DNA from: Gammaproteobacteria bacterium
Lineage (GTDB): Bacteria > Pseudomonadota > Gammaproteobacteria > Pseudomonadales > Azotimanducaceae
Direction of reading: 5' to 3'
Length of the DNA stretch: 8,680 bases
Assembly: GCA_003228415.1 (NCBI GenBank)
Contig: QIDL01000485.1
Coordinates: forward strand, 1-8,680
The position numbers and the translations under genes were made by a program. Position 1 is the first letter of the stretch. Every line of letters begins with the position of its first letter. Positions 1 through 6,111 of this stretch are shown piece by piece. Below the pieces are notes generated by a model that was given only the letters and a program-made list of their open reading frames with translations, did not search any database and was not told the DNA's origin.

Positions 1-143
1 ATGATGAAGTAGCAGAGCGCAACAACGCCAACCATCACAACCGCGTTCAGAGGCCGCCTCAGAACATTCGGCCAGTTCGATCGACTCAGGTAGCGGAATC
101 GCAACAGCGGGTTTGTTTGAAAACGTTCGTTCAACTCAGACAA
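1..143 (-). CDS. N-terminal fragment of an unidentified membrane protein (partial, runs off left edge)
   Basis: An open frame of 47 codons runs leftward off the window edge, starting 31 nt past the stop of the neighbouring methyltransferase on the same strand. The most natural start is TTG at 141-143, giving a protein beginning LSELNERFQTNP; ATG at 33-35 is the first in-frame ATG, but it lies inside the hydrophobic segment. The peptide is polar and Arg-rich for about 33 residues (RFRYLSRSNW, VLRRPLN) and then turns hydrophobic (AVVMVGVVALCYFI). This is the pattern of an N-terminal cytoplasmic stretch leading into a membrane helix. The family cannot be named from this fragment. The orientation and short gap suggest co-transcription with the methyltransferase. 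The TTG start and weak ribosome site leave some doubt that it is a gene. Confidence 0.45.
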   Translation of the reverse strand, partial: MSELNERFQTNPLLRFRYLSRSNWPNVLRRPLNAVVMVGVVALCYFI

Positions 144-174
144 CCGCGGCGAACCTGGCGAGCCGCCGTCTACT

Positions 175-825
175 TCAAGTCGCCGGTTTCTCAAATACCT
201 GGGTCAGCCAGACCACGTTGGTGTTCTGATAGCGCTTGTCGAAGCCACTCTGGGTGATCCATCTCTCGATCAGTTCCGGCGAATGTACATAGGGCCGAAA
301 ATCAGATCGCATGACTTTCATCGCAAATGCCATCACCCCCATCCCTGCACGAACATACCATCGATCTCGCGGGTACGTGAGCGCGTAGACTCGGTTGGTC
401 TTGTTCAGTGAAGTCTGCACCAACCCCTCGGCATCGGGGTAGCAGCACACGACCTTGTCAAGAACCGTTACATCAGCCGTTCGAACCTTTTCCGAAATTT
501 CCATGAAGTCGCCAGCTATGTACTCAACCTTGTCTGCGAGTGCGCGCTCTTCGGCCCAGCGGCCGGCTTCCTCAATCATCTGTGTTGCCAGATCAATACC
601 GACCGCGGTGGCCGCTCCCTGCTCCAGCATCGTCTGATGCAGGTGGCCAACACCACTGCCGATTTCGAGTATCGCAGCATTCTGATAACCCGCCTGGTCA
701 AGACCTTCCATCAACTGTTGCTGCGACGACTCAAATCCTTTTTTTTCAAAGCGCTTACGGTATCGTCCAGCAAAACGCGAGAAAAAACGATTCGCAGAAT
801 TGGAATGTGGACAACAACAGTTCAT
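175..825 (-). CDS. Class I SAM-dependent methyltransferase (small, BchM/UbiG-like fold)
   Basis: This 216-residue protein has the core of a Rossmann-fold SAM-dependent methyltransferase. Motif I is ILEIGSGVG at residues 52-60, the acidic ribose-binding position is in VGIDLA near residue 78, and a GDF motif at 105-107 corresponds to the adenine-contacting region. A motif IV-like VLDKVVCCYPD follows at 121-131. The length and layout recall proteins often annotated as magnesium-protoporphyrin O-methyltransferase-like, but nothing visible shows a tetrapyrrole substrate, and no pigment genes are nearby, so the substrate is unknown. The N-terminus carries three consecutive cysteines (residues 3-5). 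The ATG start is supported by a GAGGAG ribosome site seven bases upstream. The gene is divergent from the RidA remnant. No signal peptide or membrane helix is seen, so it is probably cytoplasmic. Confidence 0.85.
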   Translation of the reverse strand: MNCCCPHSNSANRFFSRFAGRYRKRFEKKGFESSQQQLMEGLDQAGYQNAAILEIGSGVGHLHQTMLEQGAATAVGIDLATQMIEEAGRWAEERALADKVEYIAGDFMEISEKVRTADVTVLDKVVCCYPDAEGLVQTSLNKTNRVYALTYPRDRWYVRAGMGVMAFAMKVMRSDFRPYVHSPELIERWITQSGFDKRYQNTNVVWLTQVFEKPAT

Positions 826-832
826 CGGGAAG

Positions 833-838
833 CTCCTC
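833..838 (-). promoter_or_regulatory. Shine-Dalgarno site of the small methyltransferase
   Basis: GAGGAG on the minus strand lies seven bases before the ATG at 823-825. It fixes the start of the methyltransferase. Confidence 0.7.
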
Positions 839-923
839 GATCCGGATTTTCTTCATGCTACCAGAAGCTCGTTGCAAGCAGGACACATTGACTATGAGTA
901 ACGAATACAGGAACCCTCATCGT

Positions 924-1171
924 ATGATCAGTTCAATCCGCCTCACCATTCCGCTGCTGCTGTGTTTGACAATCAGCACAGCCGCCATGGCTCCTCGATG
1001 GACAAGATCGTAAAATGCACCGTGATGCTCAGGGACATGGCCCAGTGGAGGGCTTTCTATGAGGTCTATGTGACGTTATTCCCAGGACCCACGCCCGCTC
1101 GCAGCGCTTTTGGCGCCGCCGGGCTGGCGCTTGGCGCCATGCTGGAAGTCGAATGCTGGGCCGAGGGTTGA
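924..1171 (+). pseudogene. Deleted, frameshifted remnant of a secreted RidA-family protein
   Basis: From ATG 924 (an in-frame ATG at 894 is an alternative) the sequence reads a classic signal peptide: an Arg, a run of Ile/Leu/Pro, then TISTAAMA as a cleavage site. That frame stops at 1011-1013. In the +2 frame, from about 983 to the stop at 1169-1171, it reads HGSSMDKIVKCTVM, then a YEVYVTLFPGPTPARSAFG stretch and LEVECWAEG. This is the C-terminal half of a YjgF/YER057c/UK114 (RidA) domain, including the conserved Arg of the PARS segment. RidA domains are usually about 125-130 residues; only about 60 are present, so roughly 70 residues and the correct frame are missing. RidA proteins hydrolyse reactive imines/enamines and need the full trimeric fold, so this gene is very probably dead. 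The redoxin gene follows on the same strand. Confidence 0.75.
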
Positions 1172-1198
1172 CACCCGGAGTGAGTGGCCATTTACTTT

Positions 1199-1203
1199 GG
1201 AAG
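1199..1203 (+). promoter_or_regulatory. Probable Shine-Dalgarno site favouring the GTG start of the redoxin gene
   Basis: GGAAG lies eight bases before GTG at 1212-1214. It is the best ribosome site near the 5' end of the redoxin-domain frame, which has no ATG before the core domain except one that overlaps the RidA remnant. Confidence 0.4.
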
Positions 1204-1211
1204 ACGTAGCA

Positions 1212-1910
1212 GTGTCATCGGCTGAGAAATCCAGTCAAGCCTGGAAAAAGCTACGCCCTGAATTTCAGGGCCGACACCTCGTCTTCAAAACACGTCGATA
1301 CTTTTCCTTCCCATACTCCCTGGCTCAGCGACTGGAAATTTTTCGGCTGGTTTCCATAAAGAGTTTCATCAACTACCCGGATAAATGGTCGTCGACCGTC
1401 GGCTTCGTGAAGACACCGTACATCAACAAGACAGGCTCGGCAGCACCCGATTTCACACTGCCCGATACAGAAGACAAGCTGTACACGCTATCGGAGTTCA
1501 AGGGCGTCAACGTGGTGTTCATGTTTGTCGCAATGACCTGTCCTCCTGCGAGAATCCAGACCGAAGCCTGGAATCAACTACTGGAAAAGTATTCGGGAGA
1601 CGATGTGCAGCCGCTGTTGATCTATTCACGGGAACGTCACCCCGGCGATCCAGGCTATCTCGAGTTTCACCACCCGGAAAACCACCAGGAGAAGCTCCGC
1701 TACGCCAGAATGCATGCTGAGCTCACCAGGTTTCCCGTTCTCGTCGATACATTCGATCAACAGGTACTGTCGCTCTATGGCAAGGTACCGAACCAGAGCG
1801 TCATCGTGAATCGTAGTGGTCTCATTGTCTTCAAATCGGGATGGGCCTGTGTGGAACAAATCGAGTTGGTGCTGGATACGATACTGGACAACGAAACTTC
1901 CGACGCCTGA
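1212..1910 (+). CDS. Thioredoxin-fold redoxin with a deiodinase-like TCPP active site
   Basis: From the GTG at 1212 the protein has 232 residues. After about 75 residues of basic and aromatic sequence of unknown role, the peroxiredoxin/redoxin entry motif GSAAPDFTLPD appears (75-85), then a beta strand VVFMFVAMTCPPAR (101-114). TCPP is the active-site context of iodothyronine deiodinases, with Cys110 where vertebrate enzymes have selenocysteine. The family match continues with LLIYSRERHPGD (135-146), which parallels the deiodinase IYIEEAHPSD segment and its His, and with FPVLVDTFD and a C-terminal VIVNRSGLIVFKSGW. A second Cys (213) could act as a resolving residue. The reaction is unknown: bacterial members may be thiol peroxidases, reductases or dehalogenases. 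The frame is open back to ATG 1110, but that stretch overlaps the RidA remnant and looks non-coding. TTG 1197 is another possible start. There is no signal peptide. It is convergent with the kinase gene. Confidence 0.75.
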   Translation: MSSAEKSSQAWKKLRPEFQGRHLVFKTRRYFSFPYSLAQRLEIFRLVSIKSFINYPDKWSSTVGFVKTPYINKTGSAAPDFTLPDTEDKLYTLSEFKGVNVVFMFVAMTCPPARIQTEAWNQLLEKYSGDDVQPLLIYSRERHPGDPGYLEFHHPENHQEKLRYARMHAELTRFPVLVDTFDQQVLSLYGKVPNQSVIVNRSGLIVFKSGWACVEQIELVLDTILDNETSDA

Positions 1911-2011
1911 GTCTCGGGAGGATCTGAGAATCTGACACGAAACCTGAGCGCGTTGTTGCGATAAAGCAATCGGTGCTCCGGACCGGGGCCGTAGAACCGG
2001 TTGATAGCGTC

Positions 2012-3007
2012 CTACGCAAGACCCTGGTGATATCCCGCCAGCACGTCGTGGGCTCTGGCATCTACATACTCGGCTTGATGCAGAGCATATTCCGGATGGC
2101 CCAGTTCAGGCCGAGCGGCGATCCAGCCGATGGAGGCAAGAACCCGTATGAGCATGAACAGGGGAATGGTCGCCAGCATCTCGTCGCTGAACTCGCGAGA
2201 GCCGCGATACCCCTCAACCAACGCATCCCGATAAGCAGAAAAATCCGCGTGAGCTTCGTAATCCTTCAGCGCTACCGCAACATCGTATGCATGCCAACCG
2301 AAACCGGCATCATCGAAGTCGATCACGTGCAACCGTTCGCCATTGACCACCACATTACCGGGATGCAGGTCGGCGTGGATCAAGCCGAACGAGTCTGCCG
2401 GTTTTGGCAGTTGACGGAGAATCTCGAAGATCTTTTCTTTCAACGCCCGGAATCTTTTCTGCTGGTCAACCGTCAGCGCCGGAGAGCGCCAGAATGGACC
2501 CCAGAAAGGTCGTTCACCCATCAGTCCTTCGGCGTCCACGGCATGACGGGTAAATCCGGACGGTAGCGGCCACCGGGCAGCGTGATTGTGCAACAGCGCC
2601 AACAGGCGCCCAAGCTGGCGGAAACGCAATTCAGCCGCCGTCCTGTCCGGGTCGGCCTCGATCAGAGATCGCAGGGTCTGTCCTTCCACCCACTCCAGCA
2701 CACCAACATAACGTTCTTCACCGAACACTCGAATCCGCCCATAGGCGGCACCCTTTCTCGTCGCAAGAGCGACGGGGACATCAATGCCTGCTTCACCAAG
2801 CGCCTTGGTCCAACACTGTTCGGATAGTAACTCTTCGTAGCTATGGTAACCGGGGCGATGCATCCGCAGCACGAAAACACCATCCATCGAAGTATCGACA
2901 CGGAACACGATATTTTCGGACCGGGACACCTCGGAGAGATCCGACGGGTTTAAATTCCATTGTTCGAGCGCGACTCGAGCCACGCCGATGAGGCCGGCGT
3001 CAGTCAT
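2012..3007 (-). CDS. APH-fold amino alcohol/hydroxylysine-type kinase (phosphotransferase enzyme family)
   Basis: This 331-residue protein is a member of the aminoglycoside/choline kinase-like (APH) family, near the RdoA and hydroxylysine kinase branch. A glycine-poor N-lobe reads SENIVFRVDT, then FVLRMHRPGYHS, the typical N-lobe sequence of this branch, with an acidic EELLSEQ helix. The catalytic loop is LIHADLHPGNVVV, with the catalytic Asp and metal-binding Asn. The metal-binding motif is VIDFDDAGFGWHAYDVA. It should transfer phosphate from ATP to a small hydroxyl compound in the cytoplasm. The upstream PLP-enzyme stop overlaps this start by eight bases with no separate ribosome site, which implies coupled translation. 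That partner, a phospho-lyase type, suggests ethanolamine, hydroxylysine or a similar amino alcohol as substrate (inference). Homoserine-type kinase activity is the alternative. ATG 3007 was chosen over the adjacent TTG 3010. Confidence 0.85.
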   Translation of the reverse strand: MTDAGLIGVARVALEQWNLNPSDLSEVSRSENIVFRVDTSMDGVFVLRMHRPGYHSYEELLSEQCWTKALGEAGIDVPVALATRKGAAYGRIRVFGEERYVGVLEWVEGQTLRSLIEADPDRTAAELRFRQLGRLLALLHNHAARWPLPSGFTRHAVDAEGLMGERPFWGPFWRSPALTVDQQKRFRALKEKIFEILRQLPKPADSFGLIHADLHPGNVVVNGERLHVIDFDDAGFGWHAYDVAVALKDYEAHADFSAYRDALVEGYRGSREFSDEMLATIPLFMLIRVLASIGWIAARPELGHPEYALHQAEYVDARAHDVLAGYHQGLA

Positions 3008-4265
3008 CAAGGTGGGTTAACACGTCTTCGAACGCAGCCATGAATGCTTCGGCATCGACTCGAGAAAACACCAGCGGTGGCCGCAGCTTTACCACGTTGC
3101 CGTACGCACCCGCATTGCTGGTCAGATAGCCACGCGCCTTCAACTTATCGACTATCCGAATCGCACCCTCCCGGTCAGGCGCACGGCCGTCGCGATCCTT
3201 CACCCATTCCAGGGCCACAAACAGGCCCCTGCCGCGAACGTCCGCCATGGCCTCACAACGATCCTGCAGTTTCGAAAGTTGCGATCGCAACCATGCCCCG
3301 GTACTGGCGACGGATTCCACGAGGCCCTCCGATTCGATGACGTCAAGCACCGCATTACCGGCGGCCGCCTGTCCGGGACTCGAAGCAAAGGTATTGAAAT
3401 ACCGGCTTTGGCGTCGAAATCTTTCAACGACGTCACGGCTTGCAGCCGTTGCCGCCACCGGCATACCCGCACCCAGCGGTTTCCCCATGGTGACGATATC
3501 CGGTTCGACGTTCATCACCTCGTAGCCCCACCAGAGACCGGTTCGTCCGAGACCCGCCTGGACTTCATCACAGATGAACAGCCCTCCGGCGGCATGGATC
3601 ATCGCCATCGCCTTTTCGAGAAATCCACCCGGCACATCCGGCAAACCTTCGTTCGCAAAAATCGGGCAGACCAGCATGCCTGCCAGAGGAATATTGTCCC
3701 GTTTGAACCCGGCAATGACGTCTGCAAGCTTGTCGAGGTAGTAATCGCCCGGATCCGCACCGGTCCCGATCTGATCAAAACGGAAAGTCTCCGGGAAAGG
3801 TATGGAGCGCACCTCACCCGTATACGCACGGCAATGAGTCAAACGCCGTATCTCGGTGCTGTTGCCGTGATAGGCAGCATCGGTACAGATGATACCCTGA
3901 CCGCCCGTCGCCGCTCTCGCCATCATGATCGCGACCTCGTTCGCTTCGGTGCCCGTACAGCTGAACACGATGTTCTCCAGGCCGCCATGGTGTCTGGCAA
4001 GCAGGCGTTCGGCATACTCGACAATCGCCTCGTGGAGGTAACGGCTATGCACATTCAGTGTGGAAATTTGACGCGAAACCGCCTCGACCACATGGGGATG
4101 ACAGTGGCCCACGCTGGGTACGTTGTTATACATATCGACGTATCGCCGACCACCGGCGTCGAACAGGTGCACGCCTTCACCACGAACGATATGAATCGGT
4201 TCGTTGTAAAAAAGTGTTGAACCCTCGCCGAAACACGCATCCCGCCGCACCTTGAGATCATTCAT
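3000..4265 (-). CDS. Class III PLP enzyme, ethanolamine-phosphate / 5-phosphohydroxylysine phospho-lyase type
   Basis: This 421-residue fold-type I PLP enzyme belongs to the class III aminotransferase family. The opening MNDLKVRRDACFGEG, then FYNEPIHIVRGEGVHLFD and MYNNVPSVGHCHP, are characteristic of the AGXT2L group. In vertebrates this group does not transaminate: it eliminates phosphate and ammonia from phosphoethanolamine or phosphohydroxylysine. Phosphate-binding TGTEAN is at 104-109, AYHGN at 131-135, the PLP-pyridine Asp in FICDEVQAGLGRTG at 233, the Schiff-base Lys in TMGKPLGAG at 262, and NTF at 291-293. The frame is open to an earlier ATG at 4328, but the extra 21 residues overlap the GDPD-like gene and do not resemble the family, so ATG 4265 is preferred. 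Its gene lies 16 bases after the GDPD-like stop and overlaps the kinase. An ordinary omega-aminotransferase cannot be excluded without a search. Confidence 0.85.
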   Translation of the reverse strand: MNDLKVRRDACFGEGSTLFYNEPIHIVRGEGVHLFDAGGRRYVDMYNNVPSVGHCHPHVVEAVSRQISTLNVHSRYLHEAIVEYAERLLARHHGGLENIVFSCTGTEANEVAIMMARAATGGQGIICTDAAYHGNSTEIRRLTHCRAYTGEVRSIPFPETFRFDQIGTGADPGDYYLDKLADVIAGFKRDNIPLAGMLVCPIFANEGLPDVPGGFLEKAMAMIHAAGGLFICDEVQAGLGRTGLWWGYEVMNVEPDIVTMGKPLGAGMPVAATAASRDVVERFRRQSRYFNTFASSPGQAAAGNAVLDVIESEGLVESVASTGAWLRSQLSKLQDRCEAMADVRGRGLFVALEWVKDRDGRAPDREGAIRIVDKLKARGYLTSNAGAYGNVVKLRPPLVFSRVDAEAFMAAFEDVLTHLDD

Positions 4266-4281
4266 ATTCGTTCCGTATATG

Positions 4282-5196
4282 TCAGGAGTCAGCAGGTAGA
4301 CTCTCGCCTCTGAGTCTCTTCCCGGCAAGATCGGGCCTCGCTACCGTAATGGCATCCAATTCCATGGACAGTGCATGATCCAGTTCCACCGGCGTTGAGC
4401 CAACACCCCATGCGTTAATCAATACATTTTCGCGTTTTGCCGCGAGCACGTCTTCGGCAGAAACATCATGGATCAGTGGCCCCCACCAGTCGCCGCCCGC
4501 CGCCGATACGGCCGCCGGCGCGCTGCCGAATTGCGCGGGTGCATAGCGGCCGAATAGTTGCTGGAAATTGCTCACCGCCAACTGCGGGTAAAGGGCTTGC
4601 AGGCGGGCGTCCGAAAGAGAGAGAAAGTTGGTACGGATAGACGGCGCGACCTTTTGCGCCTTCACCAGCAAATCCCATTCGAAGGCAAGCAGTACCGTGT
4701 TCTCAATCATGTTGCCGTCATCCAGTTTCTGTAGAACCGTGTCGAGCAACTTTTCCGGATCGGAACTTATCGCACGACTAAAAGGAGACGTCTTCAGCTC
4801 GAGCCAGAGCTCGGCGTTCGAGCTTTCATGCAGGGCCAGTGCTCCGATAAATTCATCCAGCGTTGGAATCGGCTCACGATCGCGCGCGCCATAGTCTGGA
4901 TAGGATCTGGCCGGTCGAGAACCGGCGCGATAGCGTCCAACATCGTAGCGGCGGATCTCCGGCAACGACAATTCAACGAGCTTCGGCGTCGGGCGTTGCA
5001 GCCATTCACCTTGCGAATTCCGTGTGATATCTGGATTGAGGCGATAGTCGTGTTGCACGACAACTTCACCGTCGAGGCTCAAATGAACATCAAATTCAAT
5101 CCCGTCCACGGCCGTGTCGAGACAGTGGTGAAACCCGGCCAGAGTATTCTGAGGGTACAGGCCGGCGCCGCACTCGCTGGCAATAATCAGAGTCGT
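4282..5196 (-). CDS. Glycerophosphodiester phosphodiesterase (GDPD)-like protein with altered active site and apparent ACG start
   Basis: Starting at ACG 5194-5196 gives 304 residues spanning a whole GDPD TIM barrel. Visible landmarks are LIIASECGAGLYPQNTLAGF (3-22), VDGIEFDVHLSLDGEVVVQHD (metal ligands Glu34 and Asp36, and His49), ELWLELKTSP (Glu133, Lys135), and a C-terminal VLINAWGVGST with LDAITVARPDL. GDPD enzymes cut glycerophosphodiesters such as glycerophosphoethanolamine into an alcohol and glycerol 3-phosphate. However, the first motif, normally AHRG with a later PENT, reads ASEC and PQNT here. The catalytic His-Arg pair and a Glu metal ligand are therefore replaced, and activity or substrate may differ. 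The frame has no ATG, GTG or TTG before GTG 5109, which would cut off the first barrel strand. An AAGGAGG site sits seven bases before the ACG. No signal peptide is seen, unlike periplasmic GlpQ. Confidence 0.8.
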   Translation of the reverse strand, partial: TTLIIASECGAGLYPQNTLAGFHHCLDTAVDGIEFDVHLSLDGEVVVQHDYRLNPDITRNSQGEWLQRPTPKLVELSLPEIRRYDVGRYRAGSRPARSYPDYGARDREPIPTLDEFIGALALHESSNAELWLELKTSPFSRAISSDPEKLLDTVLQKLDDGNMIENTVLLAFEWDLLVKAQKVAPSIRTNFLSLSDARLQALYPQLAVSNFQQLFGRYAPAQFGSAPAAVSAAGGDWWGPLIHDVSAEDVLAAKRENVLINAWGVGSTPVELDHALSMELDAITVARPDLAGKRLRGESLPADS

Positions 5197-5222
5197 GATT
5201 GCGCCTCCTTCAGCGAAGCCAT
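5187..5222 (-). other. Possible 11-residue leader reading frame overlapping the GDPD-like start
   Basis: ATG 5220-5222 opens a short frame (MASLKEAQSRL, then TGA) in a different phase from the GDPD-like gene. It contains that gene's Shine-Dalgarno site and ends ten bases inside it. Its own upstream sequence, GCGAGGA, is a weak ribosome site. It could couple GDPD-like translation to the upstream methyltransferase, or it may be chance. Confidence 0.2.
5204..5210 (-). promoter_or_regulatory. Strong Shine-Dalgarno site that decides the GDPD-like start
   Basis: AAGGAGG on the minus strand is a perfect anti-16S match. Seven bases downstream lies ACG (5194-5196), exactly where family alignment expects the first codon, followed by Thr-Leu-Ile-Ile-Ala. 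No ATG, GTG or TTG in the right frame lies within a usable distance. Confidence 0.75.
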
Positions 5223-5229
5223 TTCCTCG

Positions 5230-6057
5230 CTATCGATCCGCCTTGACCAACCAGCAGGCCGCATCCAGACGCAGCCCCTCTGCTGACAGGTATCCTTCAA
5301 GCGCGGTTCGTGCAGCGTCCATGGCGGAAACTCTGACAGCGTCTTCTTCTATTTCCGCCAGCACACGGGACAGAGGTCCGATCCGCGTCTGGAATTCGAG
5401 TGCGTCATCCAGAGTTCTGCCAACGGTCAGGGTGGCCGTCAACGGTTCGCACGCCACGTTGTTGAACCCGGCAGAGGAGAGAACTTCCACCACGTAGTCA
5501 CGCTCGGAAAACGCAAACGGACCCGGTGCGCGTGGGTCAGGAGCAGAACTCGGCACTGGCAGGAACGGTTGGACAGCGCCCGCCGGGACAGAGATCCACG
5601 GATTGAGTTGCGGCGCCTGCCAGCACAGAAACGTCAATCTCCCCTGCGGGGAAAGCGCAGTTCGCAGATTGGCAAACGCTGCTACCGGATCGTCGAAGAA
5701 CATCACTCCGAAGCGGGAGAATACCAACTCATGATCGCCGCTGAACGAATGAACCGCGGCATCGGCTTCCGAAAAACGGACGTCCTGCTCGTCGGTGACA
5801 CGCTTGGCGGCTTGCTGGAGCATCGGCGCGGAAATGTCGATCCCCCATACGCTGGCACCGCGTTCCGCGATGGCAAAGGTGGTCGCCCCGCAGCCGCCAC
5901 CCACATCGAGGACCCGCAATCCCGCGACCGGGCCTGCCAGATCGAGGGCAGTATCTGATAGTGGCGCCAGCATGAGATCCAACTGGGTGTGTGCGTCCGC
6001 CCAGACCTCGCCGGCCTTACCGTTCCAGAATTCGATTTGTTCTTCGTTCGCTGTCAT
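5230..6057 (-). CDS. Class I SAM-dependent methyltransferase within the dioxygenase operon
   Basis: This 275-residue protein has the SAM-binding signature VLDVGGGCGATT (49-60), the acidic ribose-binding Asp in WGIDIS (74), an ADAAVHSF segment (98-105) for adenine contact, and SRFGVMFFDDP (114-124) as the motif IV strand. Beyond the core is FLCWQAPQLNPW and a C-terminal half common to generic Methyltransf_11/25 proteins. The methyl acceptor cannot be read from the sequence: O-, N- and C-methylation are all possible. It lies 54 bases after the dihydrodiol dehydrogenase and 33 bases before the GDPD-like gene, so it is probably co-transcribed with both. That context makes a product of the ring-dioxygenase/dehydrogenase pair a reasonable but untested acceptor. 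The ATG start has only a weak purine-rich GAGAAA ahead of it. It shares nothing beyond the fold with the small methyltransferase at 175-825. Confidence 0.85.
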   Translation of the reverse strand: MTANEEQIEFWNGKAGEVWADAHTQLDLMLAPLSDTALDLAGPVAGLRVLDVGGGCGATTFAIAERGASVWGIDISAPMLQQAAKRVTDEQDVRFSEADAAVHSFSGDHELVFSRFGVMFFDDPVAAFANLRTALSPQGRLTFLCWQAPQLNPWISVPAGAVQPFLPVPSSAPDPRAPGPFAFSERDYVVEVLSSAGFNNVACEPLTATLTVGRTLDDALEFQTRIGPLSRVLAEIEEDAVRVSAMDAARTALEGYLSAEGLRLDAACWLVKADR

Positions 6058-6111
6058 CTATTTCTCGCTGATATCGTCGTCCCGGCACAATACTCATGGC
6101 AAGCCGGTGGT

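Noticed and set aside
175..825. Calling the small methyltransferase BchM (magnesium-protoporphyrin methyltransferase)
   Set aside because: Similarity appears general, no photopigment genes are nearby, and substrate residues cannot be judged by eye.
888..893. TTGACT, considered as a -35 promoter box for the RidA remnant
   Set aside because: No -10-like hexamer is found 16-18 bases downstream; the nearest TATGAT is 29 bases away.
1110..1211. ATG 1110 as start of the redoxin protein
   Set aside because: This stretch is the RidA coding sequence read in a different frame; the resulting peptide (MAPPGWRLAPCW) looks non-biological.
1982..2001. ACCGG / CCGGT inverted repeat after the kinase gene, considered as a terminator
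   Set aside because: The five-base stem with a ten-base loop is weak and no T-run follows on the minus strand.
1973..2566. Plus-strand open frame of 197 codons opposite the kinase
   Set aside because: It is a shadow of the kinase gene, whose HADLHPGN and DFD motifs are read from the minus strand.
3279..4220. Long plus-strand open frame of 313 codons
   Set aside because: It is entirely antisense to the PLP-enzyme gene, whose motifs and family match are clear; the translation is low-complexity, Arg/His-rich and resembles no family I know.
4266..4328. Earlier ATG (4328) for the PLP enzyme
   Set aside because: The added 21 residues overlap the GDPD-like C-terminus in another frame and do not resemble the family N-terminus, which begins at MNDLK.
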